A DNA stretch of 64,000 bases from Acinetobacter dispersus (GTDB lineage: Bacteria; Pseudomonadota; Gammaproteobacteria; Pseudomonadales; Moraxellaceae). The stretch is taken from NCBI RefSeq assembly GCF_009884975.1, contig NZ_CP041970.1:2790001-2854000 (forward strand). Reading direction: 5' to 3'. Shown here piece by piece: positions 9,388-17,790 of the stretch. Each line of letters begins with the position of its first letter. Position 1 is the first letter of the stretch. A program made the translations under genes and the position numbers. The notes under the pieces are model-generated. The model saw nothing but the letters and a program-made list of their open reading frames with translations. It did no database searches and was not told the DNA's origin.

Positions 9388-10203
9388 ATGTTGTTTACTC
9401 GGTCTCAGCTTGTAATTGCTTGTACATTAGCATCAACATTATTGGTAAGTGCTTGCTCAAAAGAAAATTCAGCACAAAAACAAGATGCACTCACAGCAAG
9501 TGCACCTGCGACAGGTGAAGCATCGACATTAAATGAACGCAATACGCAACAACGCTTGGTTTCAACATTAGAAAAGCATTTTAAAACAGCAAACATCAAT
9601 GCCAAAATTCTAGTAATCAAAAAAACTGAAGTTCCAAACCTTTACTGGGTTAGCCTTGAAGGGATGGGTTCAGTCTATGCCACTGCTGATGGTCAATACA
9701 TCATTCAAGGTGATGTGGTGCGTTTAGGTGATAAGCAGCTGCACAATGTTAGTGATGCTCTACAAGCAACCGAAAATAAAAAACATCTAGCTTCACTCAA
9801 AACTGAAGACCTCATCGTTTATCCAGCGCAAGGTGGTAAGGCGAAGCATGTCATTTACGTCTTCACAGATTCAAGCTGCCCTTATTGCCATAAACTGCAT
9901 GAACACTTAGCAGAGATTAATGCCAAAGGGATTGAAGTGCGTTATATCGCTTGGCCACGTGGCGAACAATTCATGCCAACGATGCAGGCTATCTGGTGTA
10001 GCCAAGATCGTAAAGCTGCATTTGAGCAAGCAACTCAAGGCCAACCTGTGACTGCAGCAGAATGTAAGAACCCAGTACGTGACCAATATCAATTGGGTTT
10101 AAATATGGGTGTAAATGGTACACCAGCGATTTATAACGTCGAAGGTGAATATTTAGGTGGTTACATGACTCCTGAAGAAATTGTTCAACGCTTAAACAAA
10201 TAA
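9388..10203 (+). CDS. dsbC: Thiol:disulfide interchange protein DsbC, lipoprotein-like
   Basis: A periplasmic disulfide isomerase of 271 residues. An N-terminal DsbC dimerisation domain (about 55-120) precedes the thioredoxin domain with the active site C164-P-Y-C167 and the cis-proline loop GTPA at 245-248. A second cysteine pair, C204 and C226, corresponds to the structural disulfide of E. coli DsbC. The N-terminus is a signal sequence ending in the lipobox LVSAC, so C23 may be lipidated, followed by a Ser/Ala/Thr-rich linker. E. coli DsbC is soluble and lacks this. Confidence 0.88.
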   Translation: MLFTRSQLVIACTLASTLLVSACSKENSAQKQDALTASAPATGEASTLNERNTQQRLVSTLEKHFKTANINAKILVIKKTEVPNLYWVSLEGMGSVYATADGQYIIQGDVVRLGDKQLHNVSDALQATENKKHLASLKTEDLIVYPAQGGKAKHVIYVFTDSSCPYCHKLHEHLAEINAKGIEVRYIAWPRGEQFMPTMQAIWCSQDRKAAFEQATQGQPVTAAECKNPVRDQYQLGLNMGVNGTPAIYNVEGEYLGGYMTPEEIVQRLNK

Positions 10204-10332
10204 GCTAAAAATCCCTTTCAAAATAACAAAGACTCGGGCGACAGATTAAAGATGATCTTAGCCCTAGTGTCTCTGCATTTTTTTAGCTATGATCAAGCTT
10301 CATTAAAATGATTGAATATAATGGAGTGTGAC

Positions 10333-11634
10333 GTGAAACCAGTTCGTCTGGCGATACTCGGTCTTGGTACTGTAGGTGGTGGAGCCCTTAAATTACTACA
10401 AGAAAATGCTGCGGAAATTAAACGCCGTACCGGTCGAGAAATTCAAATTACACACGTAGGCACACGCCGTCCACGTCCAGATTTACAACTCGAAGGCATT
10501 AAACAAAGCGATGACTTGATGGAGATCGTACGTCAACCAGATGTTGATATGGTGGTCGAAGTCATGGGTGGTATTCATCCTGCTTATGAAGTCATCATGG
10601 AAGCCATTAAACATGGCAAACAGGTTGTGACTGCAAACAAGGCTTTACTGGCTGAACATGGCAATGAACTGTTTAAAGCAGCTGAAGACAATGCTGTTCA
10701 GATTGCCTATGAAGCAGCTGTTGCTGGTGGTATCCCAATCATTAAAGTGATCCGTGAAGGTCTTGCTGCTAACCATATTGAATGGCTTGCAGGCATCATT
10801 AACGGTACAGGTAACTTCATTCTGACTGAAATGCGTGAAAAAGGCCGTGCCTTTGAAGACGTTTTAAAAGAAGCGCAAGAACTCGGTTATGCTGAAGCTG
10901 ATCCAACCTTTGATGTTGAAGGCATTGATGCTGCACATAAGCTGACAATTTTGGCGTCATGTGCTTTTGGTATTCCATTGCAATTTAATAAGGTCTATAC
11001 CGAAGGCATCAGCAAAATCACTGCTCAAGATGTGAAATATGCAGAAGAACTTGGTTTCCGTATCAAGCACTTAGGTATCGCACGTCGCGCAGATAAAGGC
11101 ATTGAGTTACGTGTACATCCAACTTTAATTCCTGCTGAAGAATTGATTGCTAACGTCAATGGCGTTAAAAATGCAGTCTTGGTACAGGCCAATGCAGTTG
11201 GTCCTACTTTATATTACGGTGCTGGCGCAGGCGCAGGTCCAACCGCTTCTGCTGTGGTTGCTGACGTGATTGATATCGTTCGTGATATTTCATATACCGA
11301 AGATGGCGCAGGAACAATTCCTCAGCTTGCTTTTGAAGCATTGACTAACGTGCCAATCTTGAGCCGTGAAGAAATGACCACTGGTTACTACATCCGTCTC
11401 AATGCTGAAGACCAAACAGGCGTACTCGCTGATGTCACTACGATTCTAAGCCGTGCAGGCATTAGTATTGATGCCATCATGCAGCAATCACGCTTAAAAG
11501 ACTTGATTCCTATCGTGATTTTAACAGATCCGATCGTTGAATCAAAAATGGATGAAGCACTAGCACAAATTCAAGCATTACCTGCAATTCGTGGCGAAAT
11601 CGTAAGAATTCGTTTAGAATCGCTCGATAGTTAA
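10333..11634 (+). CDS. hom: Homoserine dehydrogenase
   Basis: Reduces aspartate semialdehyde to homoserine with NAD(P)H, the branch point to threonine and methionine. From the GTG at 10333 the protein has 433 residues: Rossmann motif GLGTVGGG (10-17), the catalytic domain including GIINGTGNFI, and a C-terminal ACT domain (about 350-420) that usually binds threonine as feedback inhibitor. I prefer this GTG because GGAG stands 6 bases before it; an in-frame ATG at 10321 lacks a ribosome site. thrC follows, so this is a threonine operon without a fused aspartokinase. Confidence 0.93.
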   Translation: MKPVRLAILGLGTVGGGALKLLQENAAEIKRRTGREIQITHVGTRRPRPDLQLEGIKQSDDLMEIVRQPDVDMVVEVMGGIHPAYEVIMEAIKHGKQVVTANKALLAEHGNELFKAAEDNAVQIAYEAAVAGGIPIIKVIREGLAANHIEWLAGIINGTGNFILTEMREKGRAFEDVLKEAQELGYAEADPTFDVEGIDAAHKLTILASCAFGIPLQFNKVYTEGISKITAQDVKYAEELGFRIKHLGIARRADKGIELRVHPTLIPAEELIANVNGVKNAVLVQANAVGPTLYYGAGAGAGPTASAVVADVIDIVRDISYTEDGAGTIPQLAFEALTNVPILSREEMTTGYYIRLNAEDQTGVLADVTTILSRAGISIDAIMQQSRLKDLIPIVILTDPIVESKMDEALAQIQALPAIRGEIVRIRLESLDS

Positions 11635-11692
11635 TCAGGTTGAGGGAAAATGACTTCCCTCAACCCGCTCTACCTCATATTGGAACACCATC

Positions 11693-12832
11693 ATGTCGAA
11701 TGCCAATCGTTATACTGGTCTTGTAGATCGTTATCGTGACCGTTTACCTGTGTCTGCAACTACACGCGCAATTTCTTTAGGTGAAGGGAATACCCCACTG
11801 ATTAAACTAGAGAACATTCCACGTATTATTGGCAAAAACGTCCAAATCTATGTGAAATACGAAGGTCTGAATCCAACTGGTTCATTTAAAGACCGTGGTA
11901 TGACCATGGCGGTGACCAAAGCAGTTGAAGAAGGCTCTAAAGCAATTATCTGTGCATCTACAGGTAATACTTCTGCAGCGGCAGCAGCGTATGCAGCACG
12001 TGCAGGCATCAAAGCGTTTGTTCTAATCCCAGAAGGCAAAATTGCTATGGGTAAAATGGCGCAGGCAATGATGTACGGCGCGATCACTATGCAAATCCGT
12101 GGTAACTTCGATGACGGCATGCGTTTGGTTAAAGAAGTTGCAGATCAAGCACCTGTAACGATTGTAAACTCAATCAACCCATACCGTCTGCAAGGTCAAA
12201 AAACCATTGCTTATGAAATCGTAGAAGCATTGGGTCGTGCTCCTGATTATCACTGCTTACCAGTCGGTAATGCTGGTAACATCACAGCACACTGGATGGG
12301 CTATACCGAAGCAGTTGCAAACCAACCTACAGATCAATTTGAACAAGTGATTTATGATGCTGCAACAGATCAATTCACTGGTCCTAAACCAGAAGGCTTA
12401 CCAACAATGGTCGGTTATCAAGCTTCTGGTGCTGCTCCATTCTTACGTGGTGCGCCAGTAGAGAACCCAGAAACTGTTGCAACAGCAATTCGTATCGGTA
12501 ATCCACAAAGCTGGAACCATGCTAAAGCAGTGGTACGTGATTCTAAAGGTTGGTTTGATGAACTGACTGATGCTGAAATTCTAGAAGCGCAACGTTTGCT
12601 TTCAATGTATGAAGGTGTCTTTGTTGAACCTGCGTCAGCAGCATCTATTGGTGGTGCGATCCGTGATCTTAAAGCAGGTAAAATTGCTGAAGGTTCTGTG
12701 ATTGTATGTACAGTGACAGGCAATGGCTTAAAAGACCCAGACACTGCAATCAAGCAATGTGCTGATGCCGTGATGTTGTCGATTGACGCGACTATGGATC
12801 AAGTGAAAGATTCTATTCTTTCAAATATGTAA
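11693..12832 (+). CDS. thrC: Threonine synthase
   Basis: A PLP enzyme converting O-phosphohomoserine to threonine. The 379 residues are of the short thrC type. The Schiff-base lysine is K66 in NPTGSFKDRGM; ASTGNTSAAAAAYAARAG forms the phosphate-binding turn, and a VGNAGN motif binds the PLP phosphate. It lies 58 bases after hom. A hairpin without a T tract (GTTGAGGGAA/TTCCCTCAAC, 11639-11664) separates the two and may affect mRNA stability. A strong terminator follows. Confidence 0.94.
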   Translation: MSNANRYTGLVDRYRDRLPVSATTRAISLGEGNTPLIKLENIPRIIGKNVQIYVKYEGLNPTGSFKDRGMTMAVTKAVEEGSKAIICASTGNTSAAAAAYAARAGIKAFVLIPEGKIAMGKMAQAMMYGAITMQIRGNFDDGMRLVKEVADQAPVTIVNSINPYRLQGQKTIAYEIVEALGRAPDYHCLPVGNAGNITAHWMGYTEAVANQPTDQFEQVIYDAATDQFTGPKPEGLPTMVGYQASGAAPFLRGAPVENPETVATAIRIGNPQSWNHAKAVVRDSKGWFDELTDAEILEAQRLLSMYEGVFVEPASAASIGGAIRDLKAGKIAEGSVIVCTVTGNGLKDPDTAIKQCADAVMLSIDATMDQVKDSILSNM

Positions 12833-12849
12833 GTATAAACTCTTCAAAA

Positions 12850-12879
12850 AAAACCAGTTGCCTGCAACTGGTTTTTTTA
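12850..12879. terminator. Terminator after thrC
   Basis: AACCAGTTGC/GCAACTGGTT stem (12852-12873) with a 2-base loop, A run before and seven T after. It serves both thrC and the converging hypothetical operon. Confidence 0.85.
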
Positions 12880-12902
12880 TTCGTAATCATAGAAAGAAAA
12901 AG

Positions 12903-13673
12903 TTATTCGTAATCATCATAGCTATATTGTGCAGCTAATTCTTTTTCAATCCTCTGAATTTCTTCAAGCTCAATTTCTTTGATTTCAAATAATGGTTGTT
13001 TGAGTAAGGGATTAACCGCATATAAAGCTTCCTCTTCCCACCCCTGCATAATCGTTAAAATTTGGCTTTTCTGGTCGTATTTCAAACCCGATTGCGTTGT
13101 GATCATTGCCTGTAAGAGCACAGGCTGATCAGACAACTCATCAAGTGAGCCTTTAAGCTGAATATCACCATAGTCATAATCTGCAAAAATAGTTCCAACA
13201 TTGGTTTTTAATTGCTCAGGTTGATCTGCATAAGCCAAACTGGCAAAAAACTCATCATGCTCTTCCACCCATTTCTGTTTTTTGACTGACCAAAGCGCAT
13301 AAAATCGAGCCTCATGTTCAAACTGTACCAGTTGAAATTTTTGCATTCCTGCCAATTGAATAAATTCAAAGGTATCTTCATCGCTTAAGCTTTCAGGTAA
13401 TACATCATCTGAAATATCCCCATCTTCACAGACATGCTCACCACAACGTGAAAACACAAAATCATCCAGTTGTTTTAGCAATACTTCATCTGCATCAAAC
13501 AGGGATTCCACTTCATACAGGGCAAAATCTCTCGCCCCATCAATTTCAAGCTTTTTATATGCAGCTTCGGCTTGGGCTTTATCCTCAAAAATATTGGCAA
13601 TACGATTGCCTGCCACATAAAACACTTCATCGTTATAACCAAAGTATTTGGCACGAATTACGTAAGTCGTCAT
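12903..13673 (-). CDS. Hypothetical acidic protein
   Basis: A 256-residue protein I do not recognise. It has no signal peptide or membrane segment and is strongly acidic, with runs such as CEDGDISDDVLPESLSDEDT (about 81-100) and a C-terminal helix rich in Glu (EIKEIELEEIQRIEKEL). The start MTTYVIRAKYFGYNDE suggests a small beta-strand module. It follows the 144-residue gene by 19 bases, so the two are probably one operon and may work together. Function unknown. Confidence 0.6.
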   Translation of the reverse strand: MTTYVIRAKYFGYNDEVFYVAGNRIANIFEDKAQAEAAYKKLEIDGARDFALYEVESLFDADEVLLKQLDDFVFSRCGEHVCEDGDISDDVLPESLSDEDTFEFIQLAGMQKFQLVQFEHEARFYALWSVKKQKWVEEHDEFFASLAYADQPEQLKTNVGTIFADYDYGDIQLKGSLDELSDQPVLLQAMITTQSGLKYDQKSQILTIMQGWEEEALYAVNPLLKQPLFEIKEIELEEIQRIEKELAAQYSYDDYE

Positions 13674-13692
13674 GGTGTTCCCCTTAATTCAT

Positions 13693-14127
13693 TTATGATT
13701 GAGTTGTTTGTTTTATTTGATGTAATGCTAAAGGCGATAACATTAATTGTGAAAGTGTTTTGTCCTGCACATAATCATGATGTAATTGTTCTAAATTCTG
13801 TTCAAAGTTCTTAGGCAATTGTCTTGCATCTATCGCATTTACAAAATCATTGAGTGTCGGAATAAAACGTTGTTGGTAATCCACCAATAAATGATCACGT
13901 TCGCACAAATCTTTAATATCAATTGATTTGCCTGCACTATTTTGAAGGCTATGCCCAAACACAGGAATCACAACCGAATTTACGCCCCACAAGGTATGCA
14001 AAATTCGGTGTCGTGCATCACGACATAGGTTTTTGGTACTGTCTATAAACGCATGTAGTTCATAGTAGTCTTCGGGTTCCCCGCCCCAGCGTTTTGCAGA
14101 AATCCGTGCGTGTTGCATCGCATTCAT
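13693..14127 (-). CDS. DUF6915-like hypothetical protein
   Basis: A 144-residue cytoplasmic protein. Its N-terminal half, HARISAKRWGGEPEDYYELHAFIDSTK, followed by RHRILHTLWG, resembles a family I know as DUF6915, of unknown function. Several conserved His and Arg residues (HRILH, CRDARHR, GHSLQN) could be catalytic or metal-binding. Both the ATG at 14127 and that at 14118 lack a clear ribosome site; I keep the longer form because family members begin with MN-x-x-x-H. It is first in a two-gene unit with the acidic protein downstream. Confidence 0.6.
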   Translation of the reverse strand: MNAMQHARISAKRWGGEPEDYYELHAFIDSTKNLCRDARHRILHTLWGVNSVVIPVFGHSLQNSAGKSIDIKDLCERDHLLVDYQQRFIPTLNDFVNAIDARQLPKNFEQNLEQLHHDYVQDKTLSQLMLSPLALHQIKQTTQS

Positions 14128-14234
14128 AACGGTATGTCATCAATTTTTGTTGTATGCACACATTAGCCGATTTCGGCTCAAAAAACGAACATAATTTATT
14201 GAAATAAGACAAGTTATGTCGCATTATTCAGGCA

Positions 14235-14265
14235 TAAAAAAACTCCTCATAAAGAGGAGTTTTTG
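14235..14265. terminator. Terminator after pbpG
   Basis: AAACTCCTC/GAGGAGTTT stem (14240-14263) with a 5-base loop and A/T runs on both sides, directly after the pbpG stop on the minus strand. Confidence 0.8.
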
Positions 14266-14276
14266 ACTTAAAACAA

Positions 14277-15341
14277 CTAAACGCGTTTTGGTAAAGTGCT
14301 TAACCAGCTTAATAGATTAGTTGCATCGCTGTTACGTGCTTGTGAACTTGGCGCGCCTAATAACACCACAACCGCTGGGCGTGAATTCACAGTCGTATGC
14401 ATCACCACACAACGACCTGCTTCATTGATATAACCTGTTTTTGACAAGTTAATATTCCAGCCGCCATTGCGCACTAATGCATTAGTATTATTAGATTTCA
14501 GCACACGGTAACCTAAATTGAAGTCATAGGTTGGTGTAGTTGAAAATTGACGAATCAAGCCATATTGTGAAGCCGTACTGACCAGAATACCCAAATCACG
14601 CGCTGAAGACACATTGTGTGGGTCTAAGCCAGTTGATTCAGCATAACGTGTCGCAGTCATGCCCAATTGCCTCGCTTTTGCATTCATCGCAGCAATAAAG
14701 GCTGAACGACCACCTGGGTAGGTACGTGCTAAAGCAGCTGCAGCTGGATTTTCAGACTTCATCAATGCAAATAGAAGTGCTTCTGCGCGATTCATGGTAT
14801 CGCCAGCGCGTAAGGTCGAACTTGAGTTCTTGCCGCCAGCACCTGCAAAATCAATCGACTGTAAAGTGATTTCTTCCGACATGTTCAAACGAGCGTCCGC
14901 AGTAACCACAGCCGTCATTAATTTAGTAATAGATGCGATTGGCACCGACATATTACTATTTTTACTGTACAACACTTCGCCTGTCTGTGCGTCCATCACC
15001 AAAGCAGCGCGTGCATTGACAGAAGGCTGACTACTGTAACCAAAAGTATCTCGAATCTGCGACGTTGATTGCTGTGCAGTAGAAGAGCTAATCGTTGCCG
15101 AACTACCATTACGCAATGTAGTGGTAACAGAGGTTGAACCTTGTGGACCAATTTCCAATGGTTCATCATCTTCCATCAACTGGCTTGCATCACTTGCAGA
15201 CCAATTCATTGAAGCTGAACCACTCACACGCGAAGAAGCTGGATTGTTATTCACAACCAGTTCTGCAAAACTTGTTGAGCTCAAAGCCCACAAGATAGAC
15301 ATGCTTAAAACATGCATGATAGATTTTTTAGAATTTTTCAC
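14277..15341 (-). CDS. pbpG: D-alanyl-D-alanine endopeptidase PbpG (PBP7/8)
   Basis: A periplasmic S11 penicillin-binding protein that cuts D-Ala-meso-DAP crosslinks in peptidoglycan. The 354 residues begin with a signal peptide (to about SFA-26). A low-complexity Ser/Thr-rich stretch (about 35-95) follows, then the three active-site motifs: S137-x-x-K140, S196-E-N198 and K301-T-G303. The protein ends soon after the catalytic domain, without the C-terminal domain and amphipathic anchor of PBP5/6, which supports PBP7/8. It is transcribed alone. Confidence 0.88.
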   Translation of the reverse strand: MKNSKKSIMHVLSMSILWALSSTSFAELVVNNNPASSRVSGSASMNWSASDASQLMEDDEPLEIGPQGSTSVTTTLRNGSSATISSSTAQQSTSQIRDTFGYSSQPSVNARAALVMDAQTGEVLYSKNSNMSVPIASITKLMTAVVTADARLNMSEEITLQSIDFAGAGGKNSSSTLRAGDTMNRAEALLFALMKSENPAAAALARTYPGGRSAFIAAMNAKARQLGMTATRYAESTGLDPHNVSSARDLGILVSTASQYGLIRQFSTTPTYDFNLGYRVLKSNNTNALVRNGGWNINLSKTGYINEAGRCVVMHTTVNSRPAVVVLLGAPSSQARNSDATNLLSWLSTLPKRV

Positions 15342-15550
15342 GACACAATACTCAACTCAGGACGCTGCACATTTGCGCTTAATACCATTATGCCTTACAT
15401 TTGAACAAATCGGGTAAAGCTTTTATAGACACAATTGTGTACAACTATTCGCTAAAAACGAAGAATAGGATTGCTAATTTTGTCGTTTCATTGCAAGCTA
15501 ATTTTGCTTTATGTAACAAAAAACCAGTTTTTTGAAAAAAGGAGGTCTTC

Positions 15551-16186
15551 TTGATCACTGTTCTCGTTGTTGATGATCATGAACTCGTACGCACAGGAAT
15601 TTGTCGTATGTTGGAAGATCACCCTGATGTTGAAGTCATCGGACAAGCAGAATCAGGAGAAGAAGCGATTGCTTTGGTGCGTCAAAAGCATCCTCAAGTG
15701 GTGTTACTAGATGTGAATATGCCAGGCATTGGTGGCGTAGAAACCACACGCCGTTTGTTACAGACCGCGCCTGAAACCAAAGTCATTGCCGTGAGTGGTC
15801 TTGCCGAAGAACCCTATCCATCACTCTTACTCAAAGCCGGTGCAAAAGGTTATATCACCAAAGGTGCACCAATTACGGAAATGGTTCGCGCCATTAACAA
15901 AGTAATGCAAGGTGGAAAATATTTTAGTGCAGATATTGCTGAACAATTGGCCAGCTCTTATCTCTCTGATACACAACAATCTCCTTTTGATGCGCTCTCT
16001 GAACGTGAGATGCAAGTTGCCATGATGGTAGTGAACTGTATCAGTGCCCAAGAGATTGCTGACAAATTGTTTGTAAGCGTTAAAACGGTAAATACCTATC
16101 GCTATCGTATTTTTGAAAAACTGGCGATTGATAGTGATGTCAAACTCACCCATCTTGCAATTCGCTATGGGCTCATTAAACCTTAA
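15551..16186 (+). CDS. gacA: NarL/FixJ-family response regulator, GacA/UvrY-like
   Basis: A 211-residue two-domain regulator: a receiver with phosphoacceptor D54 in VVLLDVNMPG, and a C-terminal LuxR-type helix-turn-helix (LSEREMQVAMMVVNCISAQEIADKLFVSVKTVNTYRYRIFEKL). It resembles GacA/UvrY, which with GacS controls CsrA/RsmA-binding small RNAs; no such RNA or uvrC gene is adjacent here. The start is TTG at 15551, 5 bases after a strong GGAGG. pilS begins 18 bases downstream, so the gene may be cotranscribed with pilSR. Confidence 0.82.
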   Translation: MITVLVVDDHELVRTGICRMLEDHPDVEVIGQAESGEEAIALVRQKHPQVVLLDVNMPGIGGVETTRRLLQTAPETKVIAVSGLAEEPYPSLLLKAGAKGYITKGAPITEMVRAINKVMQGGKYFSADIAEQLASSYLSDTQQSPFDALSEREMQVAMMVVNCISAQEIADKLFVSVKTVNTYRYRIFEKLAIDSDVKLTHLAIRYGLIKP

Positions 16187-16203
16187 AACAACAGTAAGCG
16201 CCT

Positions 16204-17769
16204 ATGTTAGGGAAAATTGCGTCAACAGTTTCACAGACGGTCTATCGGCTCGGCATTTGGTATAGTGGCTATCGGCTCATTATTTCGATCAGCCTACTTT
16301 TAATTTATTTATTGACTGCTGAGCAGCTGTCTAGCAACTATATTTACCCTTTTTTATATTTCTATACGCTGATTTGTTATATCACAATCAATATTTTTCA
16401 GCTTTTTTTACTGCAACTGCTTCCGATACAGACGTCCAAGCAACTGATTTTTATCTTTCTGATAGATGTCATTTGTTTAAGCTTAATCACCTTCTCTGCG
16501 GGTGGTCCAAATCTGCAACTAAGCTTGCTTTACGTCATTATTATTTTTTCTTCTGCGATATTATTAAATGCTCAGCTTTCGCTGATCATTACTTTATTTG
16601 CCGTGATTATGGTGGTTTACCAGCGTTTTTTAGGTGACTTCTTTGACGTTAATAATTTAAATCATCTTGGTAATAGCATTTTTCTGGCGTTTTTGTTCTT
16701 TGTAGTCCATGCCATTGGTCGTATTGCAGTACAACGTTTTAAAATTTTAGAAACTTTAACTTTTCATCAATCCATTGAAATTCACCAGCTGCAAAATATT
16801 AACCGCTATATCTTAGAACAGATTGAAGATGGTTATTTGGTACTCGATGAAAGCAATCATATTGTCTTAACCAATCCGGCAGCCAATACATTATTAGGTA
16901 TCCATTTACCGATTTCATTAGAAAAAACACCACTGATCAAATTACAACCAGACCTATTTGAATTGATTCAATTTAGTGATCTTAAAGATGGTGAAGAGTT
17001 TAGTTTTGAGTCACAACAAAGCGCCTACACCATCAATGTTCGGGTTAAACATCTGCTTGTACCTGAACAGGCCTTAGTATTATTAATTTTAAAAGATGCA
17101 CAGAAACTGACTCAGCAAGTTCAGCAACTAAAGCTTGCAGCACTTGGTCAGCTTTCTGCCAGTATTGCCCACGAAATTCGTAACCCTTTGGCCGCGATTG
17201 TGCAAGCCAATGAATTATTCAAAGACAGTGACCCACACCAACAAGAAATGCTGTCACGCATGATCAGTAAACAGGCCAAACGGATTGATAGCATCGTGCA
17301 AGACACTTTGGCAATGGCACGGAATAAGCCAACAGAAGTACAAGAAATTGATCTAAGCTCCTTCTTTGAAAGTTTACTCAATGAAGATCTTGCCGATGCT
17401 AAACAACAAATTCAAATTAAACTAACAGAACAGGTCGGTATCTTATTTGACGAAAAACAATTACGCCAAGTGCTGATTAATTTAATTAGAAATGCACTCC
17501 GACATAATGCAACTGACGCGCCTTATATTGAGGTCGAAGTACACGAAAAAGATGGTCGAACTTGCATTGATGTCATCGATTTTGGGACGGGTGTCTCAAA
17601 ACGAGATATTTCTCAACTGTTCAAACCATTTTTTAGTACCGAAATTAAAGGAACTGGTTTAGGATTGTATTTGTCTCACACATTTTGTGAGGCCAATCAT
17701 GCAAAGCTCACCTATATAGAGCGACAACAAGGAGCATGCTTCAGGATTGAATGCTCTAAAATTCATTGA
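16204..17769 (+). CDS. pilS: Sensor histidine kinase PilS
   Basis: An inner-membrane kinase of 521 residues that controls type IV pilin transcription. It has about six membrane segments (residues 20-175), then a PAS-like domain (about 195-295), a dimerisation/phosphoacceptor helix with H323 in SIAHEIRNPLAAI, and an HATPase domain with NLIRNALRH (N box), DFGTGV (G1) and GTGLGLYL (G2). pilR follows 21 bases downstream. In Pseudomonas PilS senses pilin in the membrane; the same role is inferred here. Confidence 0.9.
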   Translation: MLGKIASTVSQTVYRLGIWYSGYRLIISISLLLIYLLTAEQLSSNYIYPFLYFYTLICYITINIFQLFLLQLLPIQTSKQLIFIFLIDVICLSLITFSAGGPNLQLSLLYVIIIFSSAILLNAQLSLIITLFAVIMVVYQRFLGDFFDVNNLNHLGNSIFLAFLFFVVHAIGRIAVQRFKILETLTFHQSIEIHQLQNINRYILEQIEDGYLVLDESNHIVLTNPAANTLLGIHLPISLEKTPLIKLQPDLFELIQFSDLKDGEEFSFESQQSAYTINVRVKHLLVPEQALVLLILKDAQKLTQQVQQLKLAALGQLSASIAHEIRNPLAAIVQANELFKDSDPHQQEMLSRMISKQAKRIDSIVQDTLAMARNKPTEVQEIDLSSFFESLLNEDLADAKQQIQIKLTEQVGILFDEKQLRQVLINLIRNALRHNATDAPYIEVEVHEKDGRTCIDVIDFGTGVSKRDISQLFKPFFSTEIKGTGLGLYLSHTFCEANHAKLTYIERQQGACFRIECSKIH

Positions 17770-17790
17770 TTAGATTAGGTTTCTCGGGGA

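Noticed and set aside
10232..10282. Possible terminator between dsbC and hom (AGACTCGGGC ... GCCCTAGTGTCT, then T-rich)
   Set aside because: Long loop and an imperfect stem; not strong enough to list.
11639..11664. Hairpin between hom and thrC as terminator
   Set aside because: No T tract and thrC needs to be cotranscribed; kept only as a possible mRNA structure in the thrC note.
15429..15440. 12-base palindrome ACACAATTGTGT between pbpG and the GacA-like gene
   Set aside because: Could be an operator, but it matches no known site and 12-base palindromes occur by chance at this window size.
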